From: a virus
IMG/VR virus record: IMGVR_UViG_3300022602_000006
Location: 1 to 60,992 of that record
DNA length: 60,992 nucleotides
Strand: one strand, 5' to 3'
Below the pieces are notes generated by a model, which searched no databases, had not been told where the DNA came from, and saw only the letters and a program-made list of their open reading frames with translations. Shown here one piece after another: positions 13,030 through 21,303 of the stretch (positions are counted from its first letter, which is position 1; each line of letters begins with the position of its first letter). Both the position numbers and the translations under genes were made by a program.

Positions 13030-15776
13030 GCATTGATAAATCCATCGGCCAAGCTCCATCAGGTCTTGCCAGTCTCACAGACGATGCTGAACCGTTGACC
13101 ATTGAGATCGTTGATCCGGAAGAGGTCAACATCCACGCTGGCCCGTTGGACATCCACATGGGGCATAGCGAACCTGCGTTCGATGCCAATATCGCGGAAG
13201 AAATGCCTGAGTCGAGTCTTGCGTCTTTGGCTTACGACTTGATGGCTGACGTGACCGAGGACATGAACGGTCGCAAGGACTGGCTTGAGATCTACATCAA
13301 GGGGTTGAAGCTGCTTGGCCTCAAGTACGAAGATCGGTCTGAGCCGTGGCCGGGAGCCAGCGGCGTCTACCATCCCTTGCTGATGGAAGCGGCGGTCAAG
13401 TTTCAATCCGACTTGATCATGGAGACTTTCCCCTCCGCTGGCCCTGTGCGTACCAAGATTATCGGTAAGGAGACTCCTGACAAGAAACAATCGGCGGCGC
13501 GGGTTCAGGAGGATATGAACTACGAGTTGACCGAGGTGATGCAGGAGTATCGCCCGGAGCATGAACGACTGCTGCTGGCTACGGCGCTCTCGGGTAATGC
13601 GTTCAAGAAAGTTTATTTTGACCCCGCACTAGACCGGCAGGTAGCGCCGTTCATCCCGGCTGAAGACATCATTGTCCCCTACGGCGCACCTAACTTACAG
13701 GCGTCGGAGCGCATTACGCACAGGATGCGTAAGACGAAAAACGAGTTGCGTCGCCTGATGGTGGCGGGGTTCTACCGCGACGTTGACCTTGGCGATCCGG
13801 TGCAGGTGTTGGACGAGATTGAGAAGCAGAAAGCCACCGAGCAGGGCTTCACGGCATCCATCGACAACCGCTATCAGTTGTTCGAGATGCACGTTGATCT
13901 GGACTTGGAAGGGTATGAGGACACCGACAAGCATGGCGAACCAACGGGAATCAAACTACCTTACGTGGTTACGGTTGAGAAGGGGACAAACACTATCCTC
14001 GCCATACGCCGCAACTGGCTGGAGGACGACAAGCTCAAGCAGAGACGGCAACATTTCGTTCACTACGGTTACATACCGGGATTTGGGTTCTATTACTTCG
14101 GTCTCATACACCTTATCGGTGGTCATACCCACACAGCCACATCCCTCATGCGGCAGCTTATCGACGCGGGTACGCTTAGCAATCTGCCGGGGGGTCTTAA
14201 GGCTCGCGGTATGCGTGTTAAGGGGGATGATACCCCCATCGCTCCGGGTGAATTCCGAGATGTAGATCTTCCTTCAGGTGCCATACGGGACAACATCCTC
14301 CCGCTTCCATACAAGGAACCATCGCAGGTTCTGATGGCACTAATGGACAAAGTTGTGGCTGACGGTCGTCAGTTTGCCGCAACGGCTGAGCTGAACATAT
14401 CCGATATGTCGGCACAGGCACCGGTAGGCACGACGCTTGCCATTCTTGAACGCGTGATGAAAGTGATGAGCGCCGTTCAAGCGCGCATTCACTACACCAT
14501 GAAGGACGAGTTCAAGCTCCTTGCAGCCATTATCAGGGATAACACCCCGGAGAGCTATGACTACCAACCCGAGATTGGAGACGCAGGTGCTAAGCGTTCT
14601 GATTACGATTGTTGCGATGTCATTCCTGTTTCCGACCCTAACGCATCAACTATGGCGCAGCGTGTGGTGCAGTATCAGGCGGTCATGCAGCTTGCTCAGC
14701 AAGCGCCTCAGATCTATGACCTTCCGTTCCTCCACCGACAGATGATTGAGGTGCTGGGCGTCAAGAACGCCCAGAAGATCGTGCCGCTCAAAGACGATAT
14801 GCTGCCGGTTGATCCGGTGTCGGAGAACATGGGCCTCTTGATCAACAAGCCGGTCAAGGCGTTCATGTACCAAGATCACAAGGCTCACTTGCTGGTACAC
14901 AACGCTCTGTTGCACGACCCGTTGATGGCGGCGCAGATCGGACAGAACCCACAGGCTCCTCAGATCATGGCAGCGGTCAACGCTCATATCATGGAGCATC
15001 TGGCGTATCAGTATCGGGCTGATATCCAGACCAAGCTCGGTGCTGTCCTACCCCCGCCGCCCAAGGCCATGCAAGCGGGTTCGGACATGTCGGAGGACAA
15101 CGATCCGGGCTTCCTGCCACCAGAAGAGGAGGTTCAGATCTCGCAGCTTGCGGCACTCGCAGCTCAGCAGTTGATGCAGCAGAACCAAGCGAAACAACAA
15201 CAGCAGCAGATCCAGCAGCAGATGCAGGATCCGTTGATCCAGTTGCAGCAGCAGGAGATCCAGCTCAAACAACAGCAGATGCAGCTAGATGCGCAGTTGA
15301 AACAGGCCGATCTACAGTTCCGTCAACAACAGGCGGCTGCGGACAACCAACTGAAGCAGCAGCAGTTCCAGATGGAGATCCAGCTACAACAAGAACAGCT
15401 TGCACAGAAAAGCAAGATCGACATGTTGGCCGCTGCCTCCAAGGTGGACGAGACTCGTATCAAGAGTCAACAAGCCGACAAAACGCACGAGCTGGAGAGC
15501 GCACGTCTTGGCGTCGAGGTTGCCAAGCACAAGGCAGAACAGCGCATGGCTGGTGCCAAGATGGGCGCAGAGATCGCCAAGCACAAGGTTGACAAAGCAC
15601 ATGATCGTGTCAAGACCGGTGTGGATGCACTCAAACATGCCGTGTCGGTACGCAACGACAACAATCGCGCTGAAGCTGATCGTCAGCATGAAGCCGCAGA
15701 GAATGAAGCAAATCGCCAAGCACAGGCGCAACAGGTTCAAGAGCAACCGCCGCAGGGCGCAGAGGAAAGTGAATGA
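13026..15776 (+). CDS. Portal protein with a long Gln-rich coiled-coil C-terminus
   Basis: 916 residues, overlapping the previous gene (ATGA). The N-terminal part carries the pattern of large P22-like portals: WPGASGVYHPLL, then long helices, then a barrel region near 570-640. Residues about 715-900 are a Gln/Lys/Glu-rich coiled coil (many QQQ runs, encoded by CAG/CAA-rich DNA at about 15160-15400), like the extended barrel helices of podovirus portals but less ordered. It forms the dodecameric DNA gate at the head vertex. It is larger than P22 portal (725 residues), mainly because of the Gln-rich tail. Confidence 0.9.
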   Translation: MSIDKSIGQAPSGLASLTDDAEPLTIEIVDPEEVNIHAGPLDIHMGHSEPAFDANIAEEMPESSLASLAYDLMADVTEDMNGRKDWLEIYIKGLKLLGLKYEDRSEPWPGASGVYHPLLMEAAVKFQSDLIMETFPSAGPVRTKIIGKETPDKKQSAARVQEDMNYELTEVMQEYRPEHERLLLATALSGNAFKKVYFDPALDRQVAPFIPAEDIIVPYGAPNLQASERITHRMRKTKNELRRLMVAGFYRDVDLGDPVQVLDEIEKQKATEQGFTASIDNRYQLFEMHVDLDLEGYEDTDKHGEPTGIKLPYVVTVEKGTNTILAIRRNWLEDDKLKQRRQHFVHYGYIPGFGFYYFGLIHLIGGHTHTATSLMRQLIDAGTLSNLPGGLKARGMRVKGDDTPIAPGEFRDVDLPSGAIRDNILPLPYKEPSQVLMALMDKVVADGRQFAATAELNISDMSAQAPVGTTLAILERVMKVMSAVQARIHYTMKDEFKLLAAIIRDNTPESYDYQPEIGDAGAKRSDYDCCDVIPVSDPNASTMAQRVVQYQAVMQLAQQAPQIYDLPFLHRQMIEVLGVKNAQKIVPLKDDMLPVDPVSENMGLLINKPVKAFMYQDHKAHLLVHNALLHDPLMAAQIGQNPQAPQIMAAVNAHIMEHLAYQYRADIQTKLGAVLPPPPKAMQAGSDMSEDNDPGFLPPEEEVQISQLAALAAQQLMQQNQAKQQQQQIQQQMQDPLIQLQQQEIQLKQQQMQLDAQLKQADLQFRQQQAAADNQLKQQQFQMEIQLQQEQLAQKSKIDMLAAASKVDETRIKSQQADKTHELESARLGVEVAKHKAEQRMAGAKMGAEIAKHKVDKAHDRVKTGVDALKHAVSVRNDNNRAEADRQHEAAENEANRQAQAQQVQEQPPQGAEESE

Positions 15777-15967
15777 ACTATGACTCGTTACATGACTATC
15801 TAAAGGACAAGTTAATAGGGGAAAAAGAACGAGCCACCTTCAATCTAATTGGAGGAAAGGCAACGCAGAATGAGTATCACAGACTATGCGGAGTCATTCA
15901 GGGTCTCGACTACGCAGTAGCATTATTGGACGACCTTGCAAAACGGATGGAGAACGACGATGAGTGA
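15773..15967 (+). CDS. Small helical hypothetical protein between portal and co-chaperonin
   Basis: 64 residues, starting in an ATGA overlap with the portal stop. Soluble, with two amphipathic helices (HDYLKDKLIGEKERATFNL; HRLCGVIQGLDYAVALLDDL). Small proteins at this position occur in many podovirus-like genomes without assigned function. Eight bases overlap with the following GroES-like gene. Confidence 0.7.
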   Translation: MNYDSLHDYLKDKLIGEKERATFNLIGGKATQNEYHRLCGVIQGLDYAVALLDDLAKRMENDDE

Positions 15968-16340
15968 TATTGATGTCGAGGCAACACAAGATGTTGTGTT
16001 GAAAGCCAAACAGATCCCCGATCCGTCTGGTTACAAGATTCTCTGCATGGTGCCAAAGATCGACGCGACCTTTGGTGAGTCTGGGATCATCAAACCCGAG
16101 TCGGTGATCGAAGGCGAGCAAAGCTCAACCGTCGTACTGTTCGTGGCAAAAGTAGGCCCACAGGCTTACGCCGACAAGGATCGGTTTCCGAATGGCCCGT
16201 GGTGCAAAATTGGGGACTTCATCCTCGTCCGTGCGTACTCAGGTACCCGTTTGAAGATCCACGGTACCGAGTGGCGAATCATCAACGATGACACCGTGGA
16301 AGGGGTTGTTGAAGACCCTCGCGGCATCAATCGCGTTTAA
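15960..16340 (+). CDS. GroES-like co-chaperonin
   Basis: 126 residues from ATG 15960. PSGYKILCMVP begins the beta-barrel. The C-terminal half, KIGDFILVRAYSGTRLKI followed by WRIINDDTVEGVVEDP, matches the Cpn10 pattern of phage GroES homologues (as in T4 gp31-like proteins). No GroEL is encoded, so it would cap the host GroEL ring, presumably to fold the capsid protein. Its place between portal and scaffold supports a head-assembly role. Confidence 0.8.
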   Translation: MSDIDVEATQDVVLKAKQIPDPSGYKILCMVPKIDATFGESGIIKPESVIEGEQSSTVVLFVAKVGPQAYADKDRFPNGPWCKIGDFILVRAYSGTRLKIHGTEWRIINDDTVEGVVEDPRGINRV

Positions 16341-16349
16341 GGAGTTCAC

Positions 16350-17300
16350 ATGTCAGCAAACCTAGAAGAATACAAGTTCCCCGATGAGGCTTCTAAAGAG
16401 GAAGCCAAACCAGAAACAGAAGTCGCTATTGAAGTTGTAGACGATACGCCGCCTGAAGATCGCGGTCGTGTTCCTCTCCCCAAGGAAGTTCTAGACAAGG
16501 CGGTCGATGACCCTCTTGATGAGTACTCGGACAAGGTTCAAGCGAGGATCAAACAGCTTCGCAAGGGTGTCCACGACGAACGTCGGGAGAAAGAAAGAGC
16601 CGCCCGTGAACGTGAGGAAGCGTTGACTTTCGCTCAACAAGTTCATCAAGAAAATCAATTACTTAAGCAGCGTATCGGACAAAACCAGAAAGCTTACGTC
16701 AACGAAGCCACTCGCTCTGCTGAAACCGAAGTCAGTATGGCGATGGAGAAGATGGAACAAGCTTATGAGTCGGGCGATGCCAAGCGTATCGCCAAAGCTC
16801 AGTCAGACCTTACCGATGCCAAGTTGAAACTGAGGGAGTATCAATCCTTTAGACCGGCTTTACAAGACAATGAGACAAGTGTACAACAGCAACAACAGGC
16901 AAGGCCGGTACAGCGACCACAGGTTGATCCCAAGGCAGAAACTTGGCGTCAACGGAACACGTGGTTCGGTACCGACGAGGAAATGACCTCCCTCGCCCTT
17001 GGACTGCATGAAAAGTTGGTCAGATCTGGTGTAGACCCGCGCAGCGATGCCTACTACCAGCAGGTTGATGCGACGATGAAAAAACGGTTTCCCGATTACT
17101 TCGGAGAGATCGCACCCTCGGAACCGGAGCCTGAAAAGCCCGTCCGCAAGACCAGCACTGTTGTGGCCCCGGCTACTCGGTCTACTGCGCCCAAACAGGT
17201 TCGTATCACAGCTTCACAGGCAGCGATTGCCAAAAAGCTCGGTATCACCCCTGAAGCGTATGTCCGCGAAGTTTTGAAACTGGAGAACAACAATGTCTGA
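16350..17300 (+). CDS. Scaffolding protein
   Basis: 316 residues, highly charged, with an acidic disordered N-terminus (about 1-60), a long coiled coil (about 60-175), a Gln-rich linker and a C-terminal helix (AAIAKKLGITPEAYVREVLK). This layout, position before the capsid gene, and a start with AAGGAG are typical of phage head scaffolds. It directs capsid protein assembly and is lost or cleaved before packaging. The sequence is low complexity, so the call rests on context and form. Confidence 0.85.
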   Translation: MSANLEEYKFPDEASKEEAKPETEVAIEVVDDTPPEDRGRVPLPKEVLDKAVDDPLDEYSDKVQARIKQLRKGVHDERREKERAAREREEALTFAQQVHQENQLLKQRIGQNQKAYVNEATRSAETEVSMAMEKMEQAYESGDAKRIAKAQSDLTDAKLKLREYQSFRPALQDNETSVQQQQQARPVQRPQVDPKAETWRQRNTWFGTDEEMTSLALGLHEKLVRSGVDPRSDAYYQQVDATMKKRFPDYFGEIAPSEPEPEKPVRKTSTVVAPATRSTAPKQVRITASQAAIAKKLGITPEAYVREVLKLENNNV

Positions 17301-17751
17301 TAATCGTCTTACTCGTGAATTGCAGAACCGTCAGTCTGAAGAACGCGTCATGACTTGGAGGCCACCAGAAACGCTTCCGATGCCCGATGCGAGCAAACAC
17401 CCTGACCATGTTCATCGGTATATCAGAGTGTCGTTGATGGGGAACGCTGACCCAACCAATGCACCTGCGAAGTTTAGAGAGGGATGGGAGCCGGTGAAAG
17501 CCGCCGACTATCCTGAGTTGATGCAGGAATCCAATCCCAATAGTCGTTACAAGGACAACATTGAGATTGGAGGTTTGTTGTTGTGCAAGGCACCCAAGTC
17601 TCTGATGAAGCAGCGCAGCGATTATTACAACGCGCAAGCCAACAATCAGATGTCTGCCGTGGACAATAACTTCATGAAACAGAACGACGAGCGGATGCCT
17701 CTCTTCCAAGAGAAGCGATCCAGCACGACGTTCGGTCGTGGCACTAAATAA
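17293..17751 (+). CDS. Hypothetical head-region protein, 152 residues
   Basis: Starts 8 bases inside the scaffold gene. Soluble, with a Pro- and His-rich N-terminal part (WRPPETLPMPDASKHPDHVH), a central IEIGGLLLCKAPKSL strand-helix, and a basic C-terminus ending FGRGTK. Proteins like this often sit between scaffold and capsid genes in podovirus-like genomes and may help head assembly. Function unproven. Confidence 0.75.
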   Translation: MSDNRLTRELQNRQSEERVMTWRPPETLPMPDASKHPDHVHRYIRVSLMGNADPTNAPAKFREGWEPVKAADYPELMQESNPNSRYKDNIEIGGLLLCKAPKSLMKQRSDYYNAQANNQMSAVDNNFMKQNDERMPLFQEKRSSTTFGRGTK

Positions 17752-17774
17752 TTTTTGTCTTTTAGGAGACTTCA

Positions 17775-18650
17775 ATGACTTATCCGGTAATCTCAAGCCC
17801 TTACGGGTTTAAGCCGTATAACCTCATTGGTGGTCGGGTCTTTGCGGGTTCTACCCGTATGGTTCCCATCGCCAACGGATATGCGTCTAACTTGAACAAT
17901 GGTGACATTGTTCAGATCAATTCGGCTGACGGTACGTTGATTAAAACCGCTATTTCTACCCCCGGCACTTCTCAGGCGGCGGTTGCTGGTACGATTGGCG
18001 TGTTCCTTGGTTGCGAGTACGCAACCTCGGGTGGCCCGATCTATGGCCTGAACCGTTTCAACAACTGGGTTGGCGGTACGACGGCGGTCACTTCGGTGAG
18101 TGCTTCGTCCACGACCGGTGTGACGGGCTACGTCCTTGATGACCCGTTCGCGGTGTTCAAGGTCGTTGCGGTTGCCAACAACGCTTCAGCGAGCAGCACG
18201 ACGATTGCGGCGTTTGGCCCAGCGTTCCTCGGCTCGAACGTGCAGATCGTGTCCAACTACTCGGCAACGGTACCGCTTACTGGCGATTCGTCGGCGGGTG
18301 TGTGCGGCAGCACAACGTCCAACCTTACGCTCTCCACTGCCAGCCCGTTCCGTATCGTTCAGTTTGTCCCAGAGACGGCCCTGTCTGCTGCGACGACGAT
18401 CACGGCTACGGCGACCAGCACTACTCAGACCGTTGCGTCCACGACCGGCATTTATGTCGGCATGAACATCTCCGGTACGGGTGTCGCGGCGGGTACGACT
18501 GTTTCGTCCATTACCAACAGCACCACGTTCGTCGCTTCGGCGTCGATCACGGGTACTTCGGGTAATGCGATTTCGTTCTTTGGTTATCCAGAAGTTCTTG
18601 TAACGTGGACGGATACGTACCACAGCTACACGAACTCCACTGGCGTTTAA
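17775..18650 (+). CDS. Probable capsid decoration or head-associated protein with an Ig-like tail module
   Basis: 291 residues, AGGAG 7 bases before ATG. The N-terminal part (PYGFKPYNLIGGRVFAGSTR) is beta-rich. From about residue 205 it is Ser/Thr rich with ISGTGVAAGTTVSSI, the same kind of short beta module repeated in the fibre at 32679-34730. Placement immediately before the major capsid protein and the beta/Ser/Thr composition fit a decoration or cement protein. That is inference from context. Confidence 0.65.
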   Translation: MTYPVISSPYGFKPYNLIGGRVFAGSTRMVPIANGYASNLNNGDIVQINSADGTLIKTAISTPGTSQAAVAGTIGVFLGCEYATSGGPIYGLNRFNNWVGGTTAVTSVSASSTTGVTGYVLDDPFAVFKVVAVANNASASSTTIAAFGPAFLGSNVQIVSNYSATVPLTGDSSAGVCGSTTSNLTLSTASPFRIVQFVPETALSAATTITATATSTTQTVASTTGIYVGMNISGTGVAAGTTVSSITNSTTFVASASITGTSGNAISFFGYPEVLVTWTDTYHSYTNSTGV

Positions 18651-18663
18651 GGGAGCATTTTAA

Positions 18664-19575
18664 ATGGCTATTTCAAGAGCACAGCTACTTAAGGAACTGC
18701 TCCCCGGCTTGAACGCTTTGTTCGGTCTGGAGTATGCAACCTACGGTGAGGAACATAAGGAAATTTTCGAGATCGAAAGTTCCGAGCGTTCCTTTGAAGA
18801 AGAGACGAAGCTTTCGGGCTTCAGCGCGGCCCCGGTGAAGAACGAAGGCCAAGCGATTGCGTATGACAATGCGCAGGAAGCTTGGACTGCTCGTTACAAC
18901 CACGAGACCATCGCTCTCGGCTTCTCCATCACGGAAGAAGCGGTTGAAGACAACCTGTATGACTCACTCAGCAAGCGTTATACGAAGGCGCTCGCCCGTG
19001 CGATGGCGTACACGAAGCAGGTCAAGGGCGCGTCGATCATCAACAACGGCTTCAGCACCACCTACACGGGCGGTGACGGACAGCCGCTGTATTCGACGGC
19101 TCACCCGCTCGTCTCTGGTGGTACCAACAGCAACACCTTCACGACACAGGCTGACTTGAACGAGACCTCGCTTGAAGCGGCGGTCATTCAGATCTCCCAG
19201 TGGACGGATGAACGTGGGCTGCTCATTGCCGCCAAGCCTCGGAAGCTGATCGTTCCTCCGCAGCTCATGTTCGTTGCCAAGCGTCTGCTTGACACTGAAC
19301 TGCGCGTTGGCACGACCGACAACGACATCAACGCCCTCAAGGCGATGGGGTCGATTCCGGAAGGCTACAAGATCAACCACTTCCTGACGGATCCAAATGC
19401 TTGGTTCCTCATCACGGACGTGCCTAATGGTCTGAAGATGTTTGTTCGTACCCCGCTCCAGAATTCGATGGACGGCGATTTCGACACCGGCAACGTCCGG
19501 TACAAGAGCCGCGAGCGTTATAGCTTCGGCTGGTCGGATCCGCTCGGCACCTTCGGTTCGGCGGGTTCTACCTGA
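18664..19575 (+). CDS. Major capsid protein (HK97 fold, Mu gpT-like)
   Basis: 303 residues. The motif QPLYSTAHPLVSGGT near residues 139-153, and the following E-loop and A-domain pattern to the C-terminal RYSFGWSDPLG, are typical of Mu gpT-type HK97 capsid proteins. It has a strong ribosome site (GGGAG) and is followed by a terminator, as expected for the most abundant late product. It shows no N-terminal delta-domain, consistent with a separate scaffold gene. Confidence 0.92.
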   Translation: MAISRAQLLKELLPGLNALFGLEYATYGEEHKEIFEIESSERSFEEETKLSGFSAAPVKNEGQAIAYDNAQEAWTARYNHETIALGFSITEEAVEDNLYDSLSKRYTKALARAMAYTKQVKGASIINNGFSTTYTGGDGQPLYSTAHPLVSGGTNSNTFTTQADLNETSLEAAVIQISQWTDERGLLIAAKPRKLIVPPQLMFVAKRLLDTELRVGTTDNDINALKAMGSIPEGYKINHFLTDPNAWFLITDVPNGLKMFVRTPLQNSMDGDFDTGNVRYKSRERYSFGWSDPLGTFGSAGST

Positions 19576-19588
19576 TAGGGTAGTAGAG

Positions 19589-19616
19589 GAGGCCACCTTC
19601 GGGTGGCCTCTTTTTT
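19589..19616 (+). terminator. Rho-independent terminator after the capsid gene
   Basis: A 9-bp perfect stem GAGGCCACC / GGTGGCCTC with a TTCG tetraloop followed by TTTTTT. It separates the head genes from the fibre genes and would trim or cap the capsid message. Confidence 0.92.
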
Positions 19617-19727
19617 GATTATGTAAAATGGTGTATAACGATACTACTAGGGTTTCGAGTCATACCAACTGACCTAGCAGACGATGCACCGATGGTATGA
19701 CGGTCTTGTGCATAAGGAGTATTTTCA
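19617..19727 (+). promoter_or_regulatory. Leader with inverted repeat and possible promoter
   Basis: This 110-bp gap, unusual in the packed late arm, follows a terminator. TATAAC at 19634-19639 could be a -10 with a poor -35 (TTTTGA, 15-base spacer). TCATACCA (19660-19667) and TGGTATGA (19693-19700) form an 8-bp inverted repeat with a 25-base loop ahead of the AAGGAG site. A second late promoter or a structured 5' leader is likely. Confidence 0.4.
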
Positions 19728-20204
19728 ATGGGTATTGCATCGCATTTAGGCCCGTGGCAGCTCGGCACCGTCCGAAGCACGACGGGTACTACCGCTGGTA
19801 CGGTTCGCAACATGGGTACGACCATCGTTGCCCAGCTTAAGCCAATTCTTTACACGGACGCGGCACCTTCGACTGCGTTCTGGCTCCCTGCCGGTGCGTT
19901 CATTACGCTGGCGCAGTTCTACACCACGACTGCATGGACGGGTACTACCCCGACGCTGACCCTCTCGGGCAACGGCACGGCGTTTACCACGGCCCTTTCG
20001 CTAAGCTCGCTTGGGTCTTCGATCATGACTGTCGCTTCAACCTCTGGCGCGATGGGGTTTGTAACCAACGTCGGCACGGCTGATGCGCAGGTTACGTACA
20101 CGATTGGTGGTACGGCGACCGCTGGCGCGGGTGTTATCTATCTTGCCTACATGGTACGTCAGTCTGACGGTACGACTGTTCCTACGTATAACACCGGCCC
20201 GTAA
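19728..20204 (+). CDS. Ala/Thr/Gly-rich beta-structured virion protein, 158 residues
   Basis: First gene after the capsid terminator, with AAGGAG before ATG. Composition is almost entirely small and beta-forming residues (TTGTTAGTVRNMGTT; TPTLTLSGNGTAF), without charged helices, as in phage surface or decoration proteins. No family identified. It may be a head-surface protein or an adhesion module. Confidence 0.6.
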   Translation: MGIASHLGPWQLGTVRSTTGTTAGTVRNMGTTIVAQLKPILYTDAAPSTAFWLPAGAFITLAQFYTTTAWTGTTPTLTLSGNGTAFTTALSLSSLGSSIMTVASTSGAMGFVTNVGTADAQVTYTIGGTATAGAGVIYLAYMVRQSDGTTVPTYNTGP

Positions 20205-20222
20205 TACTCAGGGAGCATTGAC

Positions 20223-20513
20223 ATGATGCAAACTGATGTAAAAAGTTACTACATGAACGCCACTGGATCCAGTGGCGTTGGTGGTACACGCACTCGCGTC
20301 AAAGCGGTGTATTACGTGTCAGGTGCAACTGCGGGGTCAGTCTTGTTCACAGACGGCGGGTCTACTGGGCCTACGTTGATTCAGTTCGACACCCCCACCG
20401 CCGCCAACTCGGGTAACGGGATGGTTCTCATCCCCGGTGAAGGTGTCGTATTTAGCGGCCCTCCGTATGTGACTCTGACTGGTGTGGCTTCGGTGACGTT
20501 CTTCTACGGATAG
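20223..20513 (+). CDS. Small beta-structured virion protein, 96 residues
   Basis: Start ATG 20223, GGGAG upstream. Pattern VKAVYYVSGATAGSVLFTDGG followed by ITLTG-type strands looks like a small beta-sandwich, and its spacing in the row of surface-protein genes suggests a decoration or adhesin role. No family recognised. Confidence 0.6.
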   Translation: MMQTDVKSYYMNATGSSGVGGTRTRVKAVYYVSGATAGSVLFTDGGSTGPTLIQFDTPTAANSGNGMVLIPGEGVVFSGPPYVTLTGVASVTFFYG

Positions 20514-20517
20514 TGCC

Positions 20518-21303
20518 GTGACAGCCGTCTACCAAAGTTCCGCTGCCGCACTGAACATTCAGTGCGATCAGGGGGCTTCGTTCTCGTTGTCAGCCACGTG
20601 CTACGACGATGCGGGGCTTATCAACCTGACGGGCTATTCAGCCTTGATGCAGATCAGGAACTCGCCGACGTACAACGGTGGTGTGACCCCCACCGTTGTC
20701 TATTCGTTGTCCACGGCTGATGGACAAATTACGTTGGGTGGTGCGGCAGGTACGATTCAGTTAGCGATTTCCGCCGCGAATACGGCGTCGTTGCCTGATG
20801 GTGAATACAGTTACGACTTGTTCATCATACAGGGCAGTTTCCAAGCCAAGATGTTTGGTGGCCTGTTCACCGTCAACCCGCGCGTAACAGTAGCTCCGCA
20901 GACGTTGCCTTACTCGTTCTGGGGCTATTCTGGCAGTGGGCTTGAACCATTCTCTCCACCGTACCCGTCTGGGTTTATTGAAGGTTATCAGAATGGCAAC
21001 GTGGCTTCTGCTGACCCTCCGACGTTCAATGGCGCAATAATACTTTTGATTGCCTATCAGGGTAATTCATACGCTGCGAATGGCGTTTGGCTATTGGAAT
21101 TGCTTGGTACGTTGCCTAAAAACTTTTTTACATCGCTGCAATTCGTGGATAGCAACGGTACTTTGCAAACGCTGTACTCATCTAACGCCACGTTGGATAC
21201 GGTTACGGTTTCCGGGTCTACGATCTGGTCATGGCCTAGCACGGTTGACTACCCGCCTCTTTCGATCAGCCCACAGTTTATTATTTCAGTGGTGATGACC
21301 TAA
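20518..21303 (+). CDS. Hypothetical virion protein, 261 residues, GTG start
   Basis: Starts at GTG 20518, four bases after the previous stop. The N-terminal half (FSLSATCYDDAGLINLTGY, LPDGEYSYDLFI) resembles the beta-sandwich units of phage baseplate or fibre-connector proteins. The C-terminal half is beta-rich and hydrophobic. Its stop overlaps the next ATG. Function unclear. Confidence 0.6.
   Translation: MTAVYQSSAAALNIQCDQGASFSLSATCYDDAGLINLTGYSALMQIRNSPTYNGGVTPTVVYSLSTADGQITLGGAAGTIQLAISAANTASLPDGEYSYDLFIIQGSFQAKMFGGLFTVNPRVTVAPQTLPYSFWGYSGSGLEPFSPPYPSGFIEGYQNGNVASADPPTFNGAIILLIAYQGNSYAANGVWLLELLGTLPKNFFTSLQFVDSNGTLQTLYSSNATLDTVTVSGSTIWSWPSTVDYPPLSISPQFIISVVMT

Noticed and set aside
12436-13059. 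207-codon antisense frame over the HEARH gene
   Set aside because: Antisense to a gene with a ribosome site and coupled start; no site of its own and shadow-like composition.
15160-15400. CAG/CAA-rich tract as a non-coding satellite
   Set aside because: It keeps the portal frame and encodes its Gln-rich coiled coil.
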